A stretch of 64,000 nt of DNA, taken from the NCBI GenBank assembly GCA_013399875.1, contig VXAZ01004021.1, forward strand, positions 493,267 to 557,266, given 5' to 3'. The DNA comes from Gymnorhina tibicen. Its lineage: Eukaryota; Chordata; Aves; Passeriformes; Artamidae. The position numbers and the translations under genes were made by a program. Shown here in pieces: positions 1-13,800 of the stretch (its first letter is position 1; the number at the start of each line of letters is the position of its first letter). The notes beneath the pieces were generated by a model. The model made no database searches. It saw only the letters and a list, made by a program, of their open reading frames with translations, and was not told where the DNA came from.

Positions 1-1761
1 AAAACTCCATGTCTTTACATTATCTGAAGCTATTGATTCAGAAATGCTGAATAGGTGCTGCCTCAAATCTCTGTGTCCCCCACAGCCCCAGATGGATGGA
101 AAATCTCCCTTCTGGTAACTTTTTAAACTTTTTACAGTTTCATGGCACATCTCCAGCAGAGAACTTCTGCCTGACTTAAACTTTCTGTTTTTCCCTAATG
201 ACTTTTAAAATGCCTTCTGATTTAACCCTAACTGATCACTGATCATTCTTCAGCTACCAAGTTTCTCAGTATTCCTATTTTTACACTTCTATTCATTGCT
301 GTTAAACTTAACTGACATAAAATGCCATTTTTACATCGATATTTTTAGGCTTTGTTTCATTGCCACCACCACATCTCCTTTTAACTAACATGGCTTTTTG
401 CCCAGTGTAATTTTTATTTCATATTTGTGGATTCATGGCTTCATGTACACGTCCTTGTACGACTCTCGTTTTTTGTTAATATTTCTCACTTTAATGTTGC
501 CAGGCAGCTACTCTGACAATTGCTTTAAACTTGGGAAAATTATCCCTTTGACAGTTCCAAACATTTGTATCACTGCCTGGTGCCATGTTCTGTTCTCTCA
601 GGGTAAATATCCCCACGTTGTGCTCAGTGGTGCTCAGCCAGCAGCAGATTTTGAGATTTTTAGGTGAGCAATTAACTTGTCTTTTTGTTGGATGTCACGC
701 TGGTGAGGAACTTCCTCTGGTAAGGTTTGAAGGAGATTTTTTCTTGCTGTCTGCATGAGAAATCCAGCAAGTGCTCTGCTCTGCTGCCATGTCAGAACAT
801 CCTAGATGGCTCTTTAAATCTGGACTGGAGGCTTTGAATTTGAGTTTCCTTTAAGTTCATCCTTTCACAGCCTCAGCAGGTCCCAGAGAATTCCTCCTGC
901 TGTGTTCCAGCCAGGCTTGAACTTCACTTCACTCTGCCTGGTGTCCTTTGAGGCCCTGTGGTTCAGAATAATCCAGCATATGAGCTTTTCATGCATCCCC
1001 TTCTCTTTTCCCCATTCTGTACTTATCAAACTAATACCAGTTCCTTTTTTTCCAGCATTCCCTTCGTGCCATCCATCCCACAGTTATCAGGGATATAGTG
1101 ATGAAATAATCTTTTCCGTACCATTAGTTAGTGACCCCTAGAATCAAGAGGTTACCTGGATCCTACACAGTGTCACCTGAGCTCTACAATTGTCATTCAC
1201 CAAAAAGAAAAGTCTTTTTCTGTAGTGTTCTATTAGTCTCTGTGGGAGTAAAAGCCCACTCAGTGCCTGACTTTTCCCTGGCAAAGTGATAAAAGGACCC
1301 TTGGTTTCCCACCAGTCTAAACCTGGCTCTTAGATTCAAAAGAAGAAATAAATATATGTTTATATATCTAGAGGTGATCTTCATGCTGCATTTTTGCCAA
1401 AGTGAAAACCAACTTGCCATTTGGATTACCTTACAAGACCCAAAATGTCTACATTTTGCCTGCCTTTACAGGATCTGATTAAAAATGAGAGATGATGGTT
1501 TTGTCTTGATTAAATTTGTGCTAAAAATCATGTGTTCAAATGAAACAGTATTGCTCTGTTGCTTTATTAAGGTAAGGCTAATTGTGGGCATAATTTTCAT
1601 CAAATTAATTGAAAATAATGGGTGGGGGAAGGAGGAAGGGAAGAGAAATCTGTAACAGAATTAACACTGAACAACAGCTCTGAGTAGGCTGGAATCAGAG
1701 AGGAACTGGGCCATCTTTGTTGTTAATGGGCTTTGAGTGTTTGCAACATTTCTCTTTCCAG
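1..1761 (+). other. INTS9 intron (5' end outside window)
   Basis: This is AT-rich intronic DNA. I see no coding exon, no CR1 copy and no RNA gene in it. Open frames of 60-90 codons here lack family resemblance. Confidence 0.8.
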
Positions 1762-1886
1762 AACCCGATTTCTCTTACCTGGATGCCCTGGCTCCCTATC
1801 AGCCCTTGGCAATGAAATGTGTTTACTGTCCCATTGACACGAGACTCAATTTTATTCAGGTGTCTAAATTACTCAAGGAAGTCCAG
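1762..1886 (+). CDS. INTS9: INTS9 coding exon (first in window)
   Basis: This 125-bp exon begins with the last two bases of a Glu codon and then encodes 41 residues, [18 protein letters not shown] and onward to KLLKEVQ. The acceptor is a pyrimidine tract ending TTTCCAG at 1761 and the donor is CAG|GTAATG after 1886. It corresponds to about residues 424-465 of a 658-residue INTS9, near the end of the MBL/beta-CASP core. The upstream exon lies outside the window, so positions 1-1761 are intron. It reads into the next exon in phase 0, giving [15 protein letters not shown] across the junction, as expected for INTS9. Confidence 0.93.
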
Positions 1887-4800
1887 GTAATGAATTTTCT
1901 GCTGCCTTTTCTTACGTTTCTTCACACAGCTGAAATAAATAAATGAACTGTGAGCAAATGTTGCATTAGGCAAAAATTGAGACAACACCCAGGTCCTTTT
2001 TTCCATGAACAGGACACAGCACTGAGCTCTGCTTTAGGAGAGGTCTAAGAAAAAGAGGGTTCTTGCAGTATCTGCTGTCCCCCCTCGACTCTTTGGGGCT
2101 TTAGTGGCCTCTCCTTGTCCATCCCATTTGTTTCTACTAAAATTTGCTTTCTGACTCTACATAATTAAAATAATACCGAGATTTTTTTCTGGCTGAGTTT
2201 TTCCCTGTGTTCCATCTTGCTGAACTCTGAAATACACATTCTTCCAAACCTCCTAACAATGCCTGGATCCCTTTATCTCATTGTTCTGCGATCTGGCTTG
2301 TCACTGCAAACTGATAGCCCTGCCACTGCCTGGGTTTGGATAAACATCTCCTTCCACGTTACTGCTGATGTATTGTGCTGTCTCCAGAGCAGCTCGCAGA
2401 AGCCACTGGCTTCTTCTTTGGCTTCCTTAAATCCTTCAGTGGCCACCAGCCTGTTTAGGCTTTGTTAATGTATTGCTGGAAAACTCCAGGAGTTGTTTCT
2501 GCAGCCGTGATTATTGACAGCCGAGGTTTCTGCAGCCTCGCGTGTTGACTCTTGGGCTGCTCTCCACCACTGCTGCCATTTGCTTCCAGTTTATCTGGCA
2601 AGGACTCGGGAGAAAAAGCTATTTAATATTTTTAGTTTTTCTCTCCTTGTGGCAACTGTGATATCAAAGCGACGATGAAAGGCACAAATTTCGGGCGGGT
2701 CGCCGCCGCACACAGCTCCTGCTCCCGGAGCAGTTTATTCCAGTTCTGATGGGAATTCCGTGGTGCTGTTTTGCAGCCCCTGCACGTGGTGTGCCCGGAG
2801 CAGTACACGCAGCCCCCTCCCACGCAGTCCCACCGCACGGACCTGATGATCGACTGCCAGCCCCCGGCCATGTCCTACCGCCGCGCCGAGGTGCTCACGC
2901 TGCCCTACAAGCGCCGCTACGAGAAGATTGAGATCATGCCCGACGTGAGTCCCAGCAGGGCGCAGGCACGGGGGGGGTTCCTGCTCACGCAGCTGAATTC
3001 CAGCTCAGCAGCCTCTGTAAAGTCAAGGAATCACGGAGTTGTTGTGGTTGGGAAAGGTCTTTAAGGTCATCGAGCCCAGCTGTCAACCAGCGCCACCGCC
3101 GTGGTCGGTACAAAGAACGGCCTCAAGTGCCACTTCCAGGGATGGGGACTCCACCACCTCCCAATGCACGAGCACCCTTTCCACGAAGGAATTTTCCCTA
3201 ATATCCAACCTAAACCTCCCCTAGTACAACTTGAGGTCGTTTCCTTTTGTCCTGTCCCTTGTTCCCACCTGGCTGCCCCCTCCTGTCAGGGAGTTGTGCA
3301 GAGCCAGAAGGTCCCCCCTGAGCCTCCTTTTCTCCAGGCTGAGCCCCTTTCCCAGCTCCCTCAGCCGCTCCTGCTGCTCCAGCCCCTTCCTCAGCTTCGT
3401 TCCCTTTGCTGGACACACTCCAGCCCCTCAAGGTCTTCCTTGTTGGGAAAGGCCCAGAGCTGCCCCCAGGACTGGAGATGCAGCCTCAGAAGTAAAAAAT
3501 TTGTTCTAAAGATATTTGCAGCCTTTGACTAAAAATGTCTTGTGGCTGGGATTTACAGTTGACTCTCATCATATAAAGGACATTCTGCCAAATGGAGAGC
3601 TAGGAAAGAAGCATTTTTGAGAGATAATTTCAGTCTAAAAACTAATGGAAATTGAAAAAAAACTGTCTGGCTGAGAGAGCTCGGGGTTCTTCAGCCTGAG
3701 GAAGAGACCTCAGAGCTCCTTCCAGCACCTGAAGGGGCTCCAGGAGAGCTGGAGAGGGACTTGGGACAAGGGATGGAGGGACAGGACACAGGGAATGGCT
3801 TCCCTCTGGGGGAGGGGAGGTTGGAGTGGGAAATTGGGAAGGAATTCCTGGCTGGGAGGGTGGGGAGGGGCTGGGCTGGAATTCCCAGAGAAGCTGTGGG
3901 TGCCCCTGGATCCCTGGAAGTGTCCAAGGCCAGGCTGGAGCACCCTGGGATAGTGGAAGGTGTCAGGGTTGGAATGGGATGAGCTTTCAGGTCACTTCCC
4001 ACCCAAAGCATTCCATGATTCTGTGATCATGAGCAAGGAAAAACTGTGTTCAGGTGAGTTGTCCTTTGCAAGAAAATCCCATCCCACAAAATAAAAAGTG
4101 ATCTCTGCCATGAGTGAGGCAACCAGTCACCCCCAGCTGAAGTATGAGGAAGTTTTAGGCACAGCAGTTTGAATTAGTGCCCCAGGACCATGGAAAGGAT
4201 CCAGAGAATCTGGGAGTTAGGAGCCAGGAGTTCTCTTTCTCCTTCCCCAAATTTACCTGCTGTTAGAAACACTCTTCCCATGAAGGATCAGTTTTCAGTC
4301 ATGGTAAAGAAGCAGTGAAAAAGCTCATTTGTATTCCAGCAGTTTCCATAAATGGTTAATTCCTACAGGCAGCAGGAGCCCAGCAGGTTAATGGATTGCT
4401 TGTAGCCATCTAAAATGTGGATTACTTATCCCCACAACATCTATTAATGATTTATTAACCCCATAAATCAAGCCCAAATGTACCCATATCACAAAGGGTG
4501 ACCCATATTCTGACAGACACGAGCTTAAAATATTTTTTTGACAATCCAATCAGCACAAATGTGTCCTTGGATCAAAGGTGACAGTGGCTTTTCGCAAGCA
4601 GGCATTGCTGCCCTTTGGAAACTGGAATATTGAGTGACTTTGGAGTGTAGAAGGAGGAAGCATCCTTTAGCTGAGCCAAATATGAAGTGCAGAAGTGGGA
4701 CCCACGTACCAAATCCCTCAGCCAGCCCACAGCACCCACTGCTACCATTTCACACCAGTTCTGTGAGGAGCCTGCCCAGCCCACTGCTTGGAGACAAGGA

Positions 4801-7800
4801 GAGGGCTTTAATTAGAAAATATTCTTGGCTGCAGCTCCATCTTGGCATGGATATTTAATTGTTTGGGAAATTTGCATCTTTATTGGATGCCATTAAACCC
4901 AAGACTGGTAAAACGTGGCTTCCATTCACCAGCATGAAACCAGTCCTGAGTTCAGAGTGCAGGGAGCCAGCCTGGGGCTCACCGATGATTCTGAGTGCAC
5001 TGAAGCTTTGGGTTTCCCCCTGAACTCTGGGGGTGGAACTGAGCCTTGTACGAGAGCCTGTCCCTTGTGTCAGCCTCCGAAGGGACTGGATTCCAGCTCT
5101 GCCTGCACTTCTCAAAACTGCTGGGAGGGAGGATGCTCTGTAGGGAATGTGGCATTCACCAGCCTGGGAAAAGAGGGCTGGTTTCTAATGCATTCCCTTT
5201 AACGTGGAGAGTTCCAGCAGAAACCTGGAATACTGACAGAAATGGCCTTTTTTTCCCCTCCCCTAACAAGTAACATCCAATTATATTCACACAGGAGTCC
5301 TAATTTCAGAGCTGTCCATGCTCAGGGAAGAGAAACATCTCATGATTTTCCATATCCAGGGATTCTTCAGGCTGCTTGTTCAGCCTGAGAAGAGAAGGCT
5401 CTGAAATGACCTTATTGTGGCATTTCAGTACTTGGAGGGGGAATACAGGAGAGCTGGAGAGGGACTTGGGACAAGGGATGGAGGGACAGGACACAGGGAA
5501 TGGCTTCCCACTGCCAGAGGGCAGGGATAGATGGGATACTGGGGAGAAATTGTTCCTTGTGAGGGTGGGGAGGCCCTGGCACAGTTTCCCAGAGAAGCTG
5601 TGGGTGCCCCTGGATCCCTGGCAGTGTCCAAGGCCAGGCTGGACAGGGCTTCGAGCAACCTGGGATAGAGGAAGGTGTCCCTGCCCACAGCAGGGGGTGG
5701 CACTGGATGAGATTTAAGGTTCCTCCCAACCCAATCCATTCTGGGATTTCCCTGGTTCCAAAGCTGCATTTCACATTTGTTGCAAAAGCTGCTTGGTCTG
5801 TAGTGATGCTTCTGAAAAGACTCCTGAGAGCCAGGCTGTGCTTCAGGACTGCTAATGGGATGCCATCCCCAGCTCCAAGATGTGCAAATCATCTTCCGAA
5901 AAGAATCTTGCTCCTTCTTTTTAAGGGAACTACGTGGTCCTGGTAAAAACTGGATGCAGCTTCCCCTTCTGCTGAGTGGGTTGTGCAAGACAGATTTCAG
6001 ACATGATGGATGGGGCTCCCTGGTGTGGGAGTATTTGCTGCTCAATGTTCCCTTTTCAGTAGTTTAGGGTTCCTGAATATATAAGAATTTCTATACTGCA
6101 AGGAAAGGGCACTTGTTTAATAAGGGCTCCCACCAGCCCTGGGGTTCTGTGAAGGCTCAAGTGGCAATTGAAAAGGGTGTTTTATAGCTCCTGGAGACCT
6201 TGCAATGGCTTGTTATTTGTCAAAACCATGTTAGACTGAAATGGAATGATGAAATCCACCCTGGAAAAACCAGTAATTGCTAGATCTGCTGCAGGGCTGG
6301 GGTTTGTGTGTGAAGTAAACCTGAAAGTCTCATAAAAGAATGGCTGTTGCAATGAAGTCCTGATCAGGGCCCTCTCCTGACATCCCCAGCCCCTTTCCCA
6401 GCTCAAAGTTCTGCCTGGATTCTTCCAGCTTTTGAGAGCCAAAGAGCTGGCTCAGCGTGGCTCCAGTCAGTGCAGACTGACGCTGTGGTGGAGTGAAATT
6501 TCCTTCCCAAAACTTGCAGTGATTCCGATCCTGACCTGTCAGACTAATGGAAATTTACTGCTGGACCTTGTCTATATTTCAGTCACTTCACCGAGGGGCA
6601 AAGGCAGGGCAGGCAGGCCTGTTGTATGATAATGAGATTTACACTCACAGCAGCCTTTGTTTGGAGAGAGGTTTTAACAGTCCCGAGGCATCAGGCTGGA
6701 ATGGCTCTCCCAGGGATTGTGCAAACCTTTACACTTTAAATAATTTGTTCTTCTCAGCATCTGCCTTTCACTTTAAAAAAAAAAATAATAATAATAATAA
6801 TAAAAAAGCATGCTTCCTGGAAATTGGCTAGGCATTGTCTGCTCACAGGAGAAAGATGGGAAAATGGAAAACACCTTCTGGAGCAAACAGATAAAATTAA
6901 ACAGCAGTGTCAGAGCAAATAAAGTGCCTCCAGTTTAATTACAGCTGAACAATGGTGCGGATCACTCGGTGCCAGCAGCAGACACTTCACTGAGGGCTCT
7001 GTGCTTTTAAAACACTCAATTTGCCAGTTCTTCAGGACACAGCCCGGTCAGGAGAGTGTCAGTGTGCAAGGCACAGCCTGACACAAGGTGAAATTATCAG
7101 AAACTACTGCAGAGAAGAATTAGGAAAACAGCCATTATAATCATGGAGCTTTTGTCTTGACTTCTTTTCCTTGCTTTTACCTCACCTTTCCAACTTCCTT
7201 CTGGGTTTCAGGGACTGAGGAGTTTTGAATTCTGTCCTTCTCCCCACCCTCAGCTCATTTTGGTGACCCCACATGATCCAATCTCTGACCTCTGTGTTCC
7301 TTTGTCCCTGACTGTTCCCCCTTGGCTCAATGTGCCACAAGATGTTTTCCTCACAAAAAGGAGATGAAATAAAACATGTTTGCTTCTGCTGCTCAGCCCT
7401 GCTCCAGCTCCCAGCTCACTGCACAATTGCCTGGAGTCTCTCTCAGAGTTGGACCTCACCTTTTGACATTCCACCAAAACTGCTCTTTCCCAGATTTTGC
7501 CAACCTTTCCTTACACAAAGCCAGAACCAGTGCTGATAAATCCTCCTGATTTACATCAGCAGAGTTCAGTGCAGCCTTTATTTTCTCCTTAAAAATGTCT
7601 CCCACCTCACTCTGGTGTCTCTTCTCTCCTGGCCATTCCGCCTGCGAGAGCTCTCCTCCCTCCTCCCCTCTTCTGTGGGCTTGGAATGTGTTATCCTTCA
7701 TTCCCTTTGCCTTTTTTTGTTGCTGGACCTTTTCTGTGGTTGGTTTTACCCACAAGTTGTCCTCTTTAGTTAGATGGAACTCAGATCTGCTTTTCTGGTC

Positions 7801-10800
7801 CCAGCCTGCCTTTGCCTGCCTACATTAATGTCTAGGTTTGTTTTCCCTTTCATTTTTGATGGCTGGCTGTAAGATGAGGCTTTTCTAGGCAGGCACTCAG
7901 CTCTCTCTTCCCAGTCAGCTTCAACAGCAACATCCCATCCTGACTTGACATTCTGACCCATAAAATGGTTGCTATATTTTGAGTATTTTGATTTATGCCA
8001 TTTTTATATCTTTCAAATGACTCATCTCTTGCTTCTGCAAGCTTTACTGCCTTTACTTTGAAGATATTTCATGTCCTCGCTTCTCCTACCTGTCCTTTTT
8101 CATTCAAATCCAAGCCTAATTTCTGCTTCTGCTGGTTCTGTTTTCCACCATCCTTTTGTCAATTCCTCAAACAACTGTTCCCTGCCTCCTCCCAGGCTCC
8201 TGGGGAAGAGCTTCATTAAACAGCCATAAATCTGCTTTGTTACACTCCTTAAATACTCCTTAAACTGCTTTTTTGGCACAGGATTGGCAGAAAGCTGGTG
8301 GTTAGAGTTAGTACTTGGTGGTTAGAGTCTGTTCTGTTGCTTGGAATCCCACCCAGGGTTATTCCATGGTGGTTGGTTGGTGTCCTTCTGGTTTGGTTCC
8401 CAGGTTTTGGGGACGAGGTTCCTCCTGCTGATCTGGAGCCCTGGGCCAGCAGTTGTACATGGAACACGCACAAGGAAAAGAGCTTTAATTCACTGCTCAA
8501 AAATGCAGACTTTACCTCGTGCTTCTTTTATTTCTTCACTGGATGTTGTCTCTGTGGAAGCCCAAAGCCAAGATCTGGGCATTTGCAAGTGATAATAGCA
8601 AAAACTTTAGGGATTTATGGCACGATTCTTTATCCACTGAAGTTAATGAGACTTTAAAATCCCCTCCAGAGAGAGCTGTGGGAGACCCCCAGCGAGTGAC
8701 ATCTCTGTTAAGTTGGGGTTAACTCAGCAACTGAATTAAAGCCTTGGGATTGTGTCAAATGTGAGGCTGAAAGCCCGACAAGACATGACTCAGATCACCC
8801 ACTAACGATTCTGCAGATGCCCTTCGTTCGGGGATGTTCTCTGGTGGAAAAGCCTTTGTTCCTTTAGGTCTCATTAGCAAAATTCCCCAATTTCCATCCT
8901 GCCTGCAGCGTGCCTGTGCCTTGTTCCCTGTGCCTGCTGGTCATGAATCCACAGGCACATTTCAGTTCCCCCTTCACCCCGTGTGTCTGACCCCACACTT
9001 TTTGGTCCCTCTAAAGGATCTGACAGTTGCAGAATTCCTGCACTTGGCCCCTGGTTTAGCAGGGGGTACAAAACCAAGGCTGGATCTGTTGGAGACTCCT
9101 CCTGTGTCTGGTTACAAGGGCCTGGCCATCAGAGCTCCTGGTACTTCAATAATTAATTCATTAATAACTAAATTACTTAAAAAATGAAGGGATGAGAGGA
9201 GGCAAGGAGGTAGGAGGGGAGGGAAATTATCCTTCTCTCCTGATAGCCCATCCGAATTTAAGTGACACGGCAAAGACCATGGGTTTAGTTCTGTGTACAA
9301 AACTGACTCTGCAGATCCTCCCTGCTTGTGAAAAGGCGACTGCACAGCCTTGAAGCATTTTTTTTCCTATTAAGGGTGCACTGGGATGGTGCTTTTCTGC
9401 ACCCAGAAAGTGGATTTGGGGTGTGTGAGGAGCAGGGGAGTGGAGGGATGGAGGATGAGGCAGGTTCTCCATTCAGGTTTTGCTGAGGAGTAGATAGTGT
9501 AAAACCTCTGCAGGTGTGACCTCCAGGGCTTTCCCTGAAGTCAGGCAGATCTTAAAATCTTTGGGCTTCTCTCATAGTTAGCAGGGGATTTTTTTCTGTC
9601 ACATATAAATTCCGTCCTGTTTAGGAGCTGGGATCTGGATGGGAATTGCTTCATGCCCAGCAAGCTCCAAGGCTGTGTTCCATCATTTCCACCTAGAAAT
9701 GGAAGTGCCCTCAGGGCTTACGTGGCCAGAACCCAGCTGCAGTTACCAACAGTGTTCATAATGTGCCTCCAAAAAATGTGAGATGTCAAATTGCAGAGAC
9801 TTTTGCCCCTGCTGTTCCCAGTAGATCTGTTCAAACCCCCACTGTCCCTGATGGCCAGGAACATCCTAATTTCCAGCCTACACATATTCACTGCTGGCCT
9901 GCACACATTTATTCTTAACATCATGTTTTAGCATAAATACATTTTCCCTTTTGTTGGTATTTTCCCTGTGGTGTTTATGTAGAGTAATCAAATTCTCCCC
10001 TTGGCTTTCTTTTTTTGCCAGGCTAAACAAGCCAAGATATTTCGTTTCCTCTTACAAGATAGCTCCTCCTGCCCTAATCCACCCTTCAGAATCTCTTACT
10101 TGAACTGAAATTACCCACAATTTACAAGTAGTTCAGATGAAATCTTGCCAGGTCCCGTATAAGAGCAATAGCTCATCTCAGAGAGGATTACCTGATATTT
10201 TCTGGGCTTGCATTTAGCTTTTTCGTGGCCATGTCACATTTGTGACTCTCCTGGGATGGACTAATATACCTGAACCCTTCACCTCTGTCCTTTGCAGCAG
10301 CTGCCAGCCCTCAGCAGAAATTCTCTGTATTAGCCCCGTCCCTGGCCTTCATTTCGTGCTATTGAATTTCATCTTGGTTTTCTCACTCCAGTTCTTGAGG
10401 TCTTTGAGTTTTTCCTCTCTCATAGCCTGGTCCTTCTTTCTGTCAAAGGTGCCCTACAAACTTCAGTGGGACCTTCTGAACACTCGTCCTCGTTCTGTCC
10501 TGAGGTCATTAATAAAAACTGGGAGTAGGCTCAAGGCTGACCCTTTAGGAATTGCAGCAGCAGCCCAGGAGTTGCCTGGGAATCTCTTTCCTTTAACCAG
10601 CGCTTTCCCCACCTCAGGAGTGCCAGAGAAACCCACAGTGTGGGGTTTCCCATGTGGTTCTCTGGTTTGATCCCACCTCTAATGCAGAGATCCCACATTT
10701 ATGCAGTTTGAAAATCTGGAAAACACATTTAACGATGTAAAAACCCAGCTGGGTCCCTTTCTAATAACACCTGCTGTAATCTAACGTACACATCTGTGGT

Positions 10801-13800
10801 TTCGGATCCTAAAAGGTCAGGGGATTTTAATTGCTGGTCAGGTTGCTGTGCTCCTGCTTGTTCTCCATATCCAGCTCACCTCACTCGGCCCAAACTTTGC
10901 CTCTCCCAGCCTTCCTGCACCAGTGTAAGCCAGAGCTGAAGAGGGAAAAGGGAGGAGCTTGGGGAGGTGTCCCAAAAATCTAAGAAGAAATTACTGCAGC
11001 TGGGATGTTAAAATCCTGTTGTACATCCAGCATGTCTGTCCCTGGGAGAATCCTCCACAGGACCAAGACCACGTGCGCTGAAAGTCTGGTCCAGCCCTGA
11101 TTTTACTCACTCATTATTCAGCCTTATTTTATTTTTACTGTGGAGTTTCAGGTCCCATCCTCAGGGGCTGTTCAGTCCCTCAGTGCCAACAAGAGGATTT
11201 TTGGCTGGTGGCTGGAGACAAACCTGGGGAAAGTTGTCCTCATTGAAGTCCTTAATTGAGACTTGAGTGACTTAACCCATGTTCTTCTTTATCAACAGCT
11301 GTAGTTTGGCCAACAGCAGTGTTTGTGCTCACGGGGTGTGTGTCAAATCCCCTTTTGGGGTGGAAAATACAATCCTGCAGGAAAGACTTAATGGTAAAAA
11401 TGTCTTTCCTCTGGTTTAACGTGGGGGGACAGCTCTGATCACAGGAGGAGAACATCCCATGCTAAAAACTGAAATGCACAGTGCACACATCCCCCCCAAA
11501 TTTATCCTAAGTGCTCATCCAAGGGCAAGGGACTGATTAATGTGGTGTTAGATCTCAGTGTCCCTGCTTTGGTGGCTTTCCTGGTGCCGGCATGTGCCAT
11601 GGGGCTCGGGGTAATGACTGGAAGGAAGACTCATTTATTCCTGCATGGTGGGGGGGCTTTTCAATCTCACACACAAAGGCACAACAAGAGCCAGCCACTG
11701 CGAGCTGGACAAATTCAACCTTGAAATGAGACACGGCTTCCTGGCTGCCAGGAGAATTAAAGTTTGAAACCACTTGTGAGGGGAAAAGGTGGAGTTGCCA
11801 TAGCTTGGAGTTCAGACAAGACTTGCTGCCTGTGTGAGAAGGGTTTCCTTAATCCAGCGTTTTGGAGGAGTTGTGTGATTTGTGTGTGCGGGAGGTCAGT
11901 TGAAAGGAATGGAGCAGTGCTGCCTGGCCTTGGTGGGTGAATTACTGGGTGTGATTAAGGGACCTTTTTGGTTTGGGTCACTGGGTTTCTATAATGAAAG
12001 GATTGGCTGCCACATGGAGAGGGCTGTGAGCCGGGGGGAAATAAAAATGAGTGTTTGTCCTACTGTCTTTCTGCCTGTAAATAATCCAAGTGTTGCTGTT
12101 TAAAACCCGCAGAAATGTTCATAGCAAAACACTTCAGTGGCAGGAGAAGACTTCAGTTCCAAGCAACTCCCTGTTCCTTAAGGATCTTTCTCTTTACAGG
12201 ATTTGTCATTTTGCTCTTCATCAGAGCCCATTTTTATCGATCCTCCTCAGGCAGGTGGTGGGAATGGAAAGTGCCTTCGACCACTGGGAAGGCAGCAGAA
12301 CTCACTGCTGCAAGTGCTGCTATTTTTAGGTCCCAGGAGAAATCTGGAGCAATGATTGTCATTGTATTTTCATTCTCTTCGCCTCCAACAACAAACCATA
12401 AAGGCTGTATTCAAATCGCCTGCTTTAAAGATCTTGAACAGAGTCCCAGAGTAACAGCGAGCTGAATTGCTCCATCAGATTTGGATTTCTAGGATTCACC
12501 GAGTCTAAATACAGACAAAATTTGGGGGTTTTTAATGCAGCCTGTGTTTTTCCAACACAGCAACTGCTTTGTTCCAAGGAGGTGCTCTCAAAATGTTCCT
12601 GCAGCTTTAACAGTGCAGGAGAGATTTTCAGAAGTTATTAAAAGGAGCTGAACTTTGCCACCATCGAGGCCAACAGAAAAACCCTCTCAGTGCTTCCATG
12701 GCAAAAGGATTGGGCATCCTGGCACCTTGAATTCCCTTGGAGGGAAAAAGGGAATAATTTTCTCCATGTGTGAGTGCTGTTTTCATCAGGATTCCTTTGG
12801 AAAAGTGGCTGGAGGAGGTGCTTCCCAGCTGGCCAACTTCCACTGGTCCCAGCAGGTGCCGTGCTGCCCTTGGATCCAAACTCCAAGCCAAGACTAAATT
12901 TTATGTCTTTCAGGGAAGAATTATATAAAAGCCAGTGGAAAGGGTTTTGTGCAGCATTGTTGGAATACTTTCAAACTAATCAGCAGTGGGTTGATGGAAA
13001 ACATTGGGGTTTTAAGGACAAACCCTTTTTATTCCAGATATTCTGCAGTCAGGAACTGAAAGGAAACTCACTTTGATTTTTCATTGTCCAGCAGCATAAC
13101 AAACATAATAGTGCTGGATTAGACCATGAGTTTTACTAACTAAAATTACTAATGAAGCAATTTTCTTTTCACACAAGGGTTCTCTGTGCTTGTTACGGTT
13201 TTTGAGACCAGCCCTGGTTCCTGCAAACCTCATGCTGCTCTGCTCATGGTGTGAAATCCCTAATTTTGGGAGCTGGAAGGAGGCTGGGCAGGTCCGAGGA
13301 GCTCTCAGTCTATCAGTGGCTTTGTGTGTACAGTTCATTAGCCCATGTTTAAAAATACCACGCTGCCAATTTATCTCACAGCTGGGTTCGTGCACATTTT
13401 GAGCTGATCACTCGCTGAACAAAATCTCCTTTTGCTTCAGCTTGCAGATTCCCTCGTGCCCTTGGAGATCAAGCCTGGTATTTCCTTGGCAACAGTTTCT
13501 GCTGTGCTGCATACTAAGGACAACAAGCACGTGCTGCAGGTACAGTCTAAAGGGAAAGGGAGAAAAATATCCTTACTCTGGCTTTTCCTGCCATCCAGGA
13601 CCCCAGGAACCCCTCCTACAGCTCCTTCCCACCGGAGCAGAGCCCTTGGCAGAGGCTCTGCCCTGGCGTGTGTGAGTGAGGAATGATACCCAGAGCAGGG
13701 AGTGAGATGCAAATAAATCTCTCTGCCCTCTTTTCCTTGGCCGTGTGCCTGGCTGAGATAAAAGGGGAAGTGAGATAATTCCTGAAGAGAGGCTACAAAT

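Larger units (their letters stand above)
2945..13440 (+). other. INTS9 large intron (10.5 kb)
   Basis: It contains CR1 fragments at 3024-3500, 3673-4027 and 5358-5755, an A/AAT simple repeat at 6775-6808, a pyrimidine-rich stretch at 7140-8200 and a degraded LINE-like stretch at 10300-10620. Apart from these, 4030-5350, 5760-6770, 8200-10240 and 10680-13440 are unremarkable unique-looking DNA with no supportable gene. Confidence 0.75.

Noticed and set aside
7456..7755. A 99-codon minus-strand open frame with charged, helix-like composition
   Set aside because: It looks protein-like but I recognise no family, and it is the complement of the pyrimidine-rich tract, which biases toward Lys/Glu codons.
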